64,000 nucleotides of DNA. It comes from Lentinula raphanica (taxonomy: Eukaryota > Basidiomycota > Agaricomycetes > Agaricales > Omphalotaceae). The notes under the pieces are model-generated. The model was not told where the DNA came from. It ran no database searches and saw only the letters and a program-made list of their open reading frames with translations. The first letter of the stretch is position 1. Every line of letters starts with the position of its first letter. Location: assembly GCA_027919835.1 (NCBI GenBank), contig JANVFP010000028.1, forward strand, positions 372,001-436,000. The letters run 5' to 3'. A program made the translations under genes and the position numbers. Below, in pieces: positions 25,201 to 35,921 of this stretch.

Positions 25201-28197
25201 AGCTGTAAAAACTCCGCGAAGTAGTCCGATAAGTCTCCACCACAGCTTCGCGAAGTAACAGGACTCGCTCTCGAAGCTCAACAAACCCTTCCGGGTAGGC
25301 CAGTAGGGCTCCGGGGGGTGCTCGGCTATTTAGTATATTTAATAATATTTAATAATTCTTTTATTATTTAATAGGTATATTATAATAAATCTACTTTGCG
25401 AAGCTGTACTGCACTTCGCGAAGTGGCTACGTTTACGGCAATCATGAAATCAGGTAAATTAGGGTTAGATCATTACGTCATTGATTTCCTTTTTGGGTTA
25501 TGATATTTTTGAATAGAAAAAAGCATAGAATGATATTATTGATCTTGAGGTGCTAAAATATGACAGAGGAAACCAAAAATAGCTACAATGGGGTATTGGC
25601 TACCTCAGGCACATCAAAATTGCCTAAAAAGGAAATTGGTCCAAAAATAGAACTTGATCTCATCAGATAGCAAAAAATCTGAAAAAATCATAAAAAATAC
25701 TCAAAAAATTCAGGGTTGCCCCGTTGGCCCTGAAAATGCAAAATAAAAAAAAATACGCGACAAGTGTAAAAAATGTTATCACTCCAAATCATACTAAATC
25801 TAGGTATATATGATGTACATGCTATTTTTATCACACCTAGTACCCTCAGACACTTAGAATGGCTTATATCATTCACTTTATTAAACTTAACACACTTGAC
25901 AATGAAAAAAACTCAGAACAGTAGTAATGTATCTTATACTCAATACTGACAATACACTTAACACACTCAACAATGAAAAACCTCAAAACAGTGTTCATGT
26001 GTGTTATACTTAGAACACATAATACACTTAACAATGAAAAGTCTCGGAACAATACTAATGTATATCATACTCAACACACTTCACAATGAAAAAACTCGGA
26101 ACAGTGCTCATGTGTATTATACTTAATACACTTCATCAATCAATGTAACACACTTCACAATCAGAAACTTGGAGTAGTTTAATCACTCATTATACTTATC
26201 ACACTGAACACACTTCATCAGTAAGTATAACAGACCTATAATGGGACATTGTTATACTATAACACACATATAACAATGAGTTTTGGGCACTTATGGGCGC
26301 TTATTTGGTGTTCTTGAGTCGAAAATCATTAATAACACACTCAATAATTTTCATGTGTCCTTTATATTGTGTCAGAATGTTGTTTATATCATACCTTCCT
26401 AGATACAATTTGGAGAACCAAAAAATTCAGCCTATAGAGCTGGATATATGATGATCTTTTATGATTTTACACTGTTTTGTGTAAATCACAGTGCATACAT
26501 CCATGTTATGAAGTCAAACTCCTTCTGGGCAGTGAAAGGAGACATCCTACAACCTATTCTATGCTTACTCTGTGTCATAAAGCTAAGAGACTTACAATGG
26601 GAGTCATTGAGTATGACATCTGTAGTTACATGCAAGTATACATATCACCAATATACATGAAATATGTAGATGTATATTACAGAGTCCAATGGTCATGGTG
26701 AGTATCTGGATCATGTTCATACACTGCTAGTACACTGTAGGAGTGCTCTCCCCATGAGACAGCTTTGGTATCTATGCAATACATGAACATATGAATTGTC
26801 ATTTACCTAAAACACTGTTTAATCATAAAAGATCATGATATAGCCATCCCTACAGGCTGTAATTTTGAGTTCTCCGAATTGTATCTAGGGGAGTATGATG
26901 TATACAACATCCTGACTGAACAGAAAGTCCTCACAAAAATAATTGAGTGAGGTATAAATGAATTTCGACTCAAAAACATCAAATAAGCGCCCAAAACTCG
27001 TTGTAATATGTGTGTTATAGTATAACAATGTCCTATTAAAGGTATGTTATTCTTACTGATGAAGTGTGTTCAGTGTGATACATGTTATGAGTGATTACAC
27101 TACTCTGATTTTTATTGTTAAGTGTGTTATATTGATTGATGAAGTGTATTAAGTATAACACACATGAGCACTGTTCCAAGTTTTTTCATTGTAAAGTGTG
27201 TTGAGTATGATATACATTAGCATTGTTCCGAGACTTTTCATTGTTAAGTGTATTATGAGTTTTAAGTATAACACACATGAACACTGTTTCAAGGGTTTTC
27301 ATTGTTGAGTGTGTTAAATATGTTGAGTATGATATACATTAGTATTGTTCCGAGACTTTTCATTGTTAAGTGTTTTAAGTATAACACATATGAACACTGT
27401 TTTGAGGTTTTTCATTGTTGAGTGTGTTAAGCATATTGAGTATCATATATATTACTACTGTTCTGAGTTTTTTCATTAACAAGTGTGTTAAGTTTATCAA
27501 GCATTGAGTGTGCTGAATATATCGAACAATATAAGTCATTCTAAGTGTCTGAGGGTACTAGGTGTGATAAAAATAGCATGTACATCATATATACCTAGAT
27601 TTGGTATGATTTGGAGTGACAACATTTTTTACACTTGTCGTGTATTTTTTTTTATTTTGCGTTTTCAGGGCCAATGAGGCAACCCTGAATTTTTTGAGTA
27701 TTTTTTATGATTTTTTCAGATTTTTTGCTATCTGATGAGATCAAGTTCTATTTTTGGACCAATTTCCTTTTTAGGCAATTTTGATGTGCCTGAGGTAGCC
27801 AATACCCCATTGTAGCTATTTTTGGTTTCCTCTGTCATGTTTTAGCACCTCAAGATCAATAATATCATTCTATGCTTTTTTCTATTCAAAAATATCATAA
27901 CCCAAAAAGGAAATCAATGACGTAATGATCTAACCCTAATTTACCTGATTTCATGATTGCCGTAAACGTAGTCACTTCGCGAAGTGCAGTACAGCTTCGC
28001 AAAGTAGATTTATTATAATATACCTATTAAATAATAAAAGAATTATTAAATATTATTAAATATACTAAATAGCCGAGCACCCCCCGGAGCCCTACTGGCC
28101 TACCCGGAAGGGTTTGTTGAGCTTCGAGAGCGAGTCCTGTTACTTCGCGAAGCTGTGGTGGAGACTTATCGGACTACTTCGCGAAGTTTCTACAGCT
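25201..28197. mobile_element. Giant palindromic element 1 (about 3.0 kb)
   Basis: The left arm starts AGCTGTAAAAACTCCGCG and the right arm ends with the near-perfect complement CGCGAAGTTTCTACAGCT. Arms of about 1.3 kb fold back along their length. For example the stretches around 25310-25440 and 27960-28090 mirror each other, including AGCCGAGCACCCCCCGGAGCC. They enclose a loop of about 300 bp at 26500-26800. The arms have a GC-rich outer part with CTTCGCGAAG palindromes and an AT-rich core full of TGTGTTA / TAACACA runs. No supported coding capacity. The core and loop recur in the two other giant palindromes. No target duplication could be established. Confidence 0.85.
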
Positions 28198-28774
28198 ACG
28201 GGTGTCCCGGCACTGGGACGTGTCATCACAATTATCATTGTGGTGACACGTCCTCAAGCTGACATTTACTTTATATTACCTTACCTTTTATATCCAATAC
28301 CTACAGAAACCTATATAAGCTGTATGTATTTTGTAACCCAATCCCCAGATTGGTTATTCTTACAGGTTCTCAAATTGATTCGGTTTCTACTCTCTCATCT
28401 CTGTCTGGATTATTGCCAGTGTAACAACAATTGTACTATTAACAACAAAGTCTCAGCAACTATCAACCCCTTGCATCCGTAGGCGTAGCCGTTATGCGTA
28501 ACGTATAGGCAAGTGCCTGACATATGTTTTGCATAACAACGGGGCAACTACTGGGCAACTGTCCACTCACTCAAATCTCATATTGCGGTACTTGAGCGGC
28601 AGCTCGGCATCCCCTGCTTTGCATAATTGTCAGGCAGGGGCCCTACCGGCACCTCGGCTGAAATATCTTCAATACTGTCCAAGATTACTGTTACTGATAT
28701 ATTCACACAAATTAGGTAGTAAAATATAGAATTAATTGTTCGTCATTGCCAAAAAAAATATTAAAAAGAGTTTA
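28198..28774. other. Spacer with a 37-base hairpin; possible solo LTR
   Basis: Bases 28217-28253 form an inverted repeat (GACGTGTCATCACAAT and its complement around a short loop). The stretch from about 28203 (TGTCCCGGCAC) to about 28460 (AACTATCA) starts with TG, ends with CA and has a TATATAAGC box near 28313, so it could be a solo LTR. No target duplication supports this. Confidence 0.3.
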
Positions 28775-31700
28775 TTAATCGTCGTCGGGTATATTGGCCA
28801 TGTCATCGTCTCCGAAAATACCCGCCTCGTCCTCCTCCTCATCCTCTGATGCCGAATCCATATCGCCCGACGCAATGCCATTGTCCTCACTCTCTAACAC
28901 ATTCCATAGCCTATGGAAATTCCTCGCAATCTCACGGTACAGATACGCCTGTGAAAGAGCATATGCTCAAGCTCCCTCTGAATGAATTTCGTCAGTTTTG
29001 GCAGCTCGGGGACCTACGTATGTTTGCCGCACTTCCCACTGTTTTGCTTCATGCTCGAGGGATACCAGAACGCGCCGTCTTTCCTCCTCGAGCAGTGCAA
29101 GTTCTTCCTTCCATCTCTCCACCCGACTGAATGATTTGCTCCACTCAACTCGCATAAATTCTTCGAGAGCATGGTCGTCGATCAAATTACCGTTGCCACC
29201 CTCCTTCCAGATCCAGGACATTTCCCGGAAACCTTCTCCAACTCCAGTCCGGGCCCGTTGCAATGCTGTCCCATCATCGGTGTCTTCCATGTCTAGAGCA
29301 TCTGGGGAAGGTAGATCCAACTCGTCCAATCTTGATGCTTGCGCGGCAACCTCTGCATCCTGTTTCTTCTTACCAACCCGTTTTCGTGCCATGCCCAACG
29401 CTCAGTCTTCCCCGCCATCCATCATTCTCACGTCCGAAGGCCGTAACTTGTTCCATCCACTATGACCTACACCACGAAGCCGTTCCAGAGAGAGCCATGC
29501 TGCCCTGTATCTCTGTGCATCAGAATCAATCTGTCGTTGGTTTTGTTTCAAGAGAGCTTGTGATTTTGTGATTGTTGCCTGGGCCTTGACATTGGATTTC
29601 CAGTAAGTGAGAAGACGGGTTTTCATGTGGAGATGATTGCGAAGACTATCAAGGGCACCACGGATTTGTGCTTCTCGCAGCTCCTCCTCGATTTTTGCAA
29701 GGTCTCCATGGCATCCAGTTGAATGTTCAGCAGTGGAAAGATTTGAAGGGAAAATGATGGGGATGTTTTCAATGTGTTCCTCGCCGTCGACCCTGCGTTG
29801 TCTAAGGATTTGGATAGCGGCGGGCATGTACAACGCCTGGATAGAGCAGATACGACCCATGAGATGCATGACTTTCATCCGTCGTTCCATCAAAGAGGTT
29901 TTTTGGCTAGCAGTTTCGAATGAATTTGCAGAGATATCAAGTAAAAGGCTACGTCTGAAAGCAGTTTTGGTCAATGTATAAGCCTTGAATAGCAGTCATG
30001 TTACTCACTGCTGATCCTCTAATTCTAATAGCTGGGACATGAAGGCTGTGGGGCCAACTTTGTGTAATGAAAAAGAACTGTTTGACGCTTGTTGCGCCTC
30101 CTCTTCCGAGAGTCTTAAACGGACATCATGCTCAGTCAAACCTACAAAATTTGGGATCAGACAGCGTTGACATTCAAGGCAAAAGTTATGTACCTGTTTT
30201 TGGTAGTTCGAATGGGTTCGCCACCATTCATTCTGCTTTGGGCCTATCCTGATCCTCTTCCCAATCTTCGACTCTCTTCTTCTACTGGACGGTTTCGGCG
30301 CCTTTGCCTTCAGTAAACTCCTTGAGAGACTCATTTTGGGTTTCGAACTCCTTCATCGCAACTTGATGTCGTTTGCGCAGTAACGCACCTAGATACATCC
30401 ATGAGTGATTGTAGAAGGAGAAAGATGAACGAAAAAACCTAATCCTATAAGCTCAACCCAATTCCAGTGGCCAAAATGGTCATTCATGGTTCCATGACGC
30501 GAACCGGGGCCCATATTGCGCGTACTACTGGCCATTGGTCCTAGGTGTGCCCATGGCCGCTCAACTCCTTTGCCATCGGTCCTTCCTGCTCCTCGAAGCC
30601 AATTGAGAGAAAATTTTAGCTGGCAAGCTAACTGATGGCCATGAATATGAAGTTTTGGTATTGCAAATTTGATGATTTGAAGTCCAAGGTCGCAGGAGAC
30701 TAACGATGGTAGAGCTTTCACCCGTCGAACCACATTTTTATACCATTGACAGGCGATGTCGTATGAGATAACTTTGGTGAGAGAAGGATGATGATGGCGT
30801 AGGAAAGAAGCGAAAGCATAGTCCATGTTTGCGTATCTCTCAGAACACAAACTCATCAATATTTGGTGCAACGATGAAGAAATGACACACACCTCTCTCC
30901 TTTTTGAAGATCTACGGCGCCGTTAAGCTGTATGAATTCATGTCGTGCACATACGCCAATTCCAACACCTGTGGTAGCATAACCGCGAGAGTGCTTTGTG
31001 TTTGCGTGGTCTAGTGCTGACAACCCCGTACACGTTGACATCTGACTAAGTGAGTCACATGAGATCGATGATGAGTGACTGTAGACTTACTTCATTCTGG
31101 TCTGTAACCGCTCGAAGATACTCTCGAAATACACCATCCTCAGTGAAATATGAACCTCCCACGTCGAGGTCTGGATCCCGGGCCTCTGAAGATACCAAGC
31201 GTCGTTTCAGGCAGAAACAAGCATCAATCGCAAAGAAGATCCAATATAGGTACCTGGAGCTCTGAACTTCAACAAGCCATCTGGCAGTCATTGTGCTGTA
31301 ACATGTACCTTTTCTTCAGCGGTGCTTCTCTCCAGTTCGCAGGTAAGTTTACATCGGGTTGAGGACAAGCTGGACATCTTATACCCATTTCTCCACTTTT
31401 CATTTCTGCAAGGCTCCGTTCTGCATTGTTTCCATGTCCGGACCGTTTCACCATCTTCAAGTGCCTCCATTCTTTCATCATTCGTGAAAAACTGCGATAT
31501 CGATCCTGGAAAATCATTCATTGATAAATGTCAAGCCCAGGTAAGGTATAGCTATCTCACTCACTGGTAAGTTTATTAATGCCGCATTGTCCGTCATCTT
31601 TTCAAGGCCGGCGTAAAAGTCATATGTCATTACTTTGCCTTGAAGGGTGAGGATGTGGAACATGTTCATGACCTGGTATGTAGCCGCGGTTTGAGGGTCG

Positions 31701-32604
31701 ATATGTGTTGCTGGAAACCAACAGCGACGAAGGAGTTGCTGCCACCACTCACCAGCTAAAAGCTGATTGGGGCATCCGCAATAATGAAGACAGACAGTAT
31801 GAATGCCGTTCACATGAATAACGGTGAAGTTCTCGACAACCTTGGGATTTGGACAAATGGAACAAGCTTTGTGACCAAGTTGTACGAAGACCCCAATTGA
31901 TTTTAATGAAACACGTTCAAAAAAATGTCCGTTCCATTTCTGCAGCTTTTTTCTTCAATGAGACCTCCCAGAAGGTAAAGTGGACTCACCTCAATAACGT
32001 CTAATGGACAAAATTCATGTAATTCCCTACAGCAACGCTCACACACCAAATCCTCCGGGAAACAATCCATGCATTGAAAGAGCGGGACCCTCTCCCTTGA
32101 GCTATTCCGGCAGCAAAAACAAGTATCCAGATTTCCATCGCCTCGACCTTCATTTCTGATCATCTCCGACAGGTAATTGTCTGATACTCTCCTCCATTCG
32201 AGGAGTGGCTGATCCTAAACAACCATGTAAGTAAGGCTTGCAAATTTCTACATAACTGCACTCACAGATGTTAAATATCGTCTTGAGGCACGAGCGGCGG
32301 CGGTCCCAATCAACAATTCAACGTTATGAATTTTCGTGGAGTCGTCAACGGTGAACGGGTTTTCATTTGCATATGTCTCAAGGACTGAGGAAAAAATTTC
32401 CGGTGAGTCTGCCAATGTCGGGCCACTCTGTCCTGTCGATGTCTGCATGTGGCTTTTCTTGACAGGTGACGGGAGCTGCGTCTGCGCTGCTTTTCTCTTC
32501 ATGCGTCGGCCATCGCTTGAAAGCTCGTCAAGTTGGATGCTGGTAGTAGCATCTGGAGGGGTAGGGGGTATTACGTCGCGAAGCTTGACTTTCTGAAACT
32601 TCAT
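28775..32604 (-). pseudogene. KDZ (Kyakuja-Dileera-Zisupton) transposase with CxC2 cluster, inactivated
   Basis: A multi-exon gene read from about ATG 32604 (MKFQKVKLRDVIPPTPP) to TAA 28775. It contains the CxC2 cysteine cluster found with KDZ transposases (FCCRNSSRERVPLFQCMDC, CERCCRELHEFCPLDVIEKW, RVSLKSIGVFVQLGH). It also has the KDZ core VISYDIACQWYKN, PKLHIHGHQLACQ, RTDGKGVERPWAHLGP, STRNMGPGSRHGTMNDHFG and HWNWVE. An arginine/glutamate-rich C-terminal part ends acidic (DEEEDEAGIFGDDD). Two stops interrupt one frame: TAG 30282-30284 (VQ-stop-KKRVEDWEED, where Trp is plausible) and TGA 30228-30230 (KAE-stop-MVANPFELPKTG). KDZ elements are DNA transposons typical of mushroom genomes. No terminal repeats identified. 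The true start may lie further upstream. Confidence 0.85.
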
Positions 32605-32911
32605 GCCCGTCAGTAGGAGGCCGACGAAATGAAAGAGAATGAGTCCCCAGCTCCAAACCAACTCACTTCCGTCGGAGAGTCAGTATTCCAGACCCATTCC
32701 AATTTTTGGTTATTTTTGATGCATTTTCTGCTCCAGGGACAATGCAAGCTAACTTTTGACTATATACAAGTGGCGCGCCGGGCAGGCCAATGCTTCATTT
32801 GTCGGTTTCCATTGGAGCCTGAAACAGATTGAGGTACATAGTACGATATTGATCACACTCTCTCACTAACCATTATCATGGAGTCTCCAATTTCTCTCTC
32901 TCTGCTACCAG

Positions 32912-33588
32912 CGACACTTCTCCCTCTCCTCCACCTTCGGAAGCTCTCGAATTACCCTCCAATGGTGATGATTCAACACCCTCTGCTGCGCTCAATGCAA
33001 GTACATCAAACGGTTTCGGTGCTGGATGGGGAAACAATCCTTCCAATGGATGGGGTTCTGGCTGGGGTTACGAACAAAACACCAGCTGGGGTCGCAGCTA
33101 TTCTTCCAACTGGGGTACCAAATACCTCACTCGCTCAACTGTCCTCCAGACAGTATGCACTGATTTTTTGTTGGCTAATCTCACCGCGACTGGGACAGAA
33201 GACCGAAACCCCTCGTTGGATGGTTTGCATAATGAAGCATGGTCTAGTATCCAGCGTGAGTACATCATTGATTAATAATACTAAATTCGAACACTCACTA
33301 ATTGTCCTGTCAGTCTATCGCAGTAGTGAACAGGGACGGAAGGACCGCGCCCCATTTCCAACCTTCACTCTACCTCAAGTAGAGCAACGGTTCCAACAGG
33401 TTCAAGCTGCCGTCCGTATTCAACTTCGAGAGAAGGAAGTCCTCGCAAGTGAGATTGAGGCGATGACACGAGACCTTGCCGACAAAAAGAAGAAGGCGAA
33501 GGAAATCGAGGATGAACTCACGTCGTTGAAGTTTTCTGGAGAGGAGCTCCGTGATTTACATGTTATTGCTCATGCTCGTTTGCCGTAG
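32912..33588 (+). CDS. WG/GW-repeat and coiled-coil hypothetical protein, 5' end unresolved
   Basis: An exon beginning after the acceptor CTACCAG (about 32911) encodes a Ser/Pro stretch, then GFGAGWGNNPSNGWGSGWGY, then TSWGR and SSNWG. This is a run of six glycine-tryptophan pairs. It joins at a GTGAGT donor near 33254 and a CTGTCAG acceptor to LYRSSEQGRKDRAPFPTFTL and a charged coiled coil (REKEVLASEIEAMTRDLADK, KKKAKEIEDELTSLKFSGEE), ending at TAG 33586-33588. It is divergent from the KDZ gene. The first exon could not be fixed. WG/GW repeats bind Argonaute in some proteins; whether these do is unknown. Confidence 0.5.
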
Positions 33589-33833
33589 ATAGCCAGTAGT
33601 TACATTGAGGAATGATATCAAAGTTCTTTGATTCCATCTTCGTTGGATTTTTGTTGGATTCGAACTCAGAACGCAGAATAAAAAATGAGGTACATAGAAG
33701 TAAAGTACGGTATGAGATATCGGGAACTGGCCACGTAAGCCATAAGTGGCATGTTCGAATATGTTTTCCTCGTTTTTTCTTTACTTCTCTACACGATCCT
33801 TTCTAAGACTTGTAAAATCAACAGTCGCTTGCA

Positions 33834-34589
33834 ATGTCAGATAAGCCCAAACGATACGGTACATGTTTTGCTTCCCAATCTGTCTTGGTATACTCAACCT
33901 TTTATCGCGAACTGGCCACGTAGATCGTCAGAAGTTCGAAATCTCATTTGCTGAATATGTACGAAAGTGCCTCAAGCCTGAAGACTATGCGAAATATAAG
34001 CCCAACAAAACTATTTCTGGCACAAATCTCAAAAGCAGTGATCCTGATCTTGATCCTGTAGTCGAACTGACACCACAGCAGAAGGCGCGAAAGCGCTATG
34101 AGGAGAGGTATGACATGTTTGAATCTCAAACACTCATCGAGAATCATCAGCTGAGATCAACAACTTTGATCCAATAGGAATAAGGACGTTAGGCTGGCCA
34201 AAGCCCGAGAACGAATGGCTAGGTGAGATTTCATTCATTGAAAGTGGTGTTATGGTTTCACTGGAATACTGGCGTTAGACAAAGGGCTTCCGACCCTAAA
34301 GGCGAGCGACTTAAGCAAAAAGTTTATGAGGAGCAGTACCACAAGATGTAAGTGGCTCTTCCTCTAATACCTATGCATATCAATAACAGACTACTACTTA
34401 GGCATCACGAAGATCATCGGTATGGCGAAGATCATCGACGATCACTGTCAGTTTGTTCATCTGTTTTTCGAAACAAGACTGAAATGTTTTCGCAGTCGTT
34501 ATATTGAAAAATGGGGCCCGAGGCCTTTTTCTATGTATTGCCAACATCGGAATGGATGTCTACAGTGTCCTGAGGACTACTCAACTTGA
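33834..34589 (+). CDS. Basic hypothetical protein of an agaricomycete multicopy type
   Basis: Exon 1 (33834-33858) encodes MSDKPKRY and joins at 33924 to DRQKFEISFAEYVRKCLKPE. Further short introns (GTATGA, GTGAGA, GTAAGT donors) lead through RKRYEERNKDVRLAKARERM, ARQRASDPKGERLKQKVYEE and QYHKMHHEDHR to YIEKWGP and GCLQCPEDYST, stop 34587-34589. The RYRE-like, arginine-rich repeats and the closing HG-C-x2-C-PED tail recall small mushroom proteins that accompany transposons. A zinc or nucleic-acid role is possible but not shown. The last exons are short and the phases should be confirmed. Confidence 0.5.
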
Positions 34590-34739
34590 GAGATACTCTA
34601 CTTACTCTACTCACTACTTACTAGTACTGATTAGCATGCCTTATGTGAAATCACCAGAGCGCAAGAACAAGAGTATGATACTATTTCGTTCATTGATATA
34701 ATTGACAGAGCGAGTATGAGCAAGTATGAGCAAGTCCGA

Positions 34740-35623
34740 TTATTCATCTAGCAAAAGAGTACCGAACCATTCCTCAGCTTGGGCAACACCATCAACTTCG
34801 CGTACTTCAACCTCTTCCCCCTGTCGTATGGCTCTGGCAAGAATTTTGTCCGCTTGGGCACTATGCAGAGATATCAGACCCGAAACATCAATCGTGAATT
34901 ATAATACATACCTAGAGGGGACGACACTATTGAATCTTGGGGAATGAATGGCCCAAACACGACTTCGGTGTTGTGGCGTTGGAGCCTCCGCATCAACCCT
35001 GGGCGATCTGTGAGAGGACGAGGGGGTCATGGGAACCACAAGGGAGGGAAAAACGCTAGGATTAATCTGGCTAGAAGTCTGCATCGGACTGGACTCCAGA
35101 ACCAAGACAACGTTGATGTTAGCTGGAGGAGGGATAGTGGGAGGCGGAGTTTTTGGGATTTGGGGTGCCCTAGGAGATACAAACAGTGAACCATCGATAA
35201 AACCAGGAGAGTGATTGTGAAAGCCATGACAGTGTTGACGCCAGCCAGCAAGAGCTTCCTTGTATGAATCATATCTCTTGTACATGTTGCCAGGATAATT
35301 AGTGACCCGTCCACTCGCATCAGCCCTAAGAATTCAGATCATTCATTGGACACAAAATGAATCGCACACAAGTCAACTTACCAGTCTCGATAACAACCTG
35401 GTTGATCACCCACAAAAACCACATAGTACTTGTACTTGCGTCCTGATGTCTTCACCGGCGAAGAAGACTGGTACACAGGGGGGACACAAGTAGGGTGTGG
35501 AGTCATCAAATCAATAAAGGGATCGGGTTCAGAGTTCCAGAGGTCAGAGTCCGATGTCGATGTGAGGGATGATTCGGCTGTCGTATCTTCGTCGTCTGAG
35601 ATGGAGATAGCTAAGGAGTCCAT
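34740..35623 (-). CDS. RNase H1 N-terminal (viroplasmin-like) domain protein
   Basis: Three exons: 35623-35382, 35325-34912 and 34860-34740, all GT-AG, phases consistent. The N-terminus MDSLAISISDDEDTTAESSL is acidic. The domain follows as RKYKYYVVFVGDQPGCYRDW, then ADASGRVTNYPGNMYKRYDS and YKEALAGWRQHCHGFH. This is the small hybrid-binding fold shared by eukaryotic RNase H1 N-termini and caulimovirus viroplasmin. A Pro/Ser-rich linker follows, then a C-terminal AQADKILARAIRQGEEVEVR segment. No RNase H catalytic domain is present, so it probably only binds RNA/DNA hybrid or dsRNA. In mushrooms such stand-alone domains are common near transposons. Appears intact. Confidence 0.75.
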
Positions 35624-35921
35624 ATTGAACAAGAGAATGGGAAAATTTGAGCTTTGACAAGCGGTCGGGCGCGGACCGTTTATTTGCTGGCCCTCTATAT
35701 GTTCAACGCAAAAACGGAGAATAAGACTAGTGAGAATTATATATTAAATCGCACGTTTGCATACAAAATGTCTCAAAGGAATTCAATTACATATTGTCTC
35801 AGCGAGTGCGAAGGCATCGTGAGTAGTGTTGTTCTTCCTCACTGTTGGAACTTTCTGGCAATGCACGTTTGCTGCGATGGTGAGGCCTGTTCGGATTGTA
35901 ATTTGTTACCAATGAAGAAAG

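Noticed and set aside
28775..32604. TET/JBP-like oxygenase beside the KDZ transposase
   Set aside because: Looked for because of the known association in mushroom genomes. No matching His-x-Asp dioxygenase motif was seen in the flanking frames.
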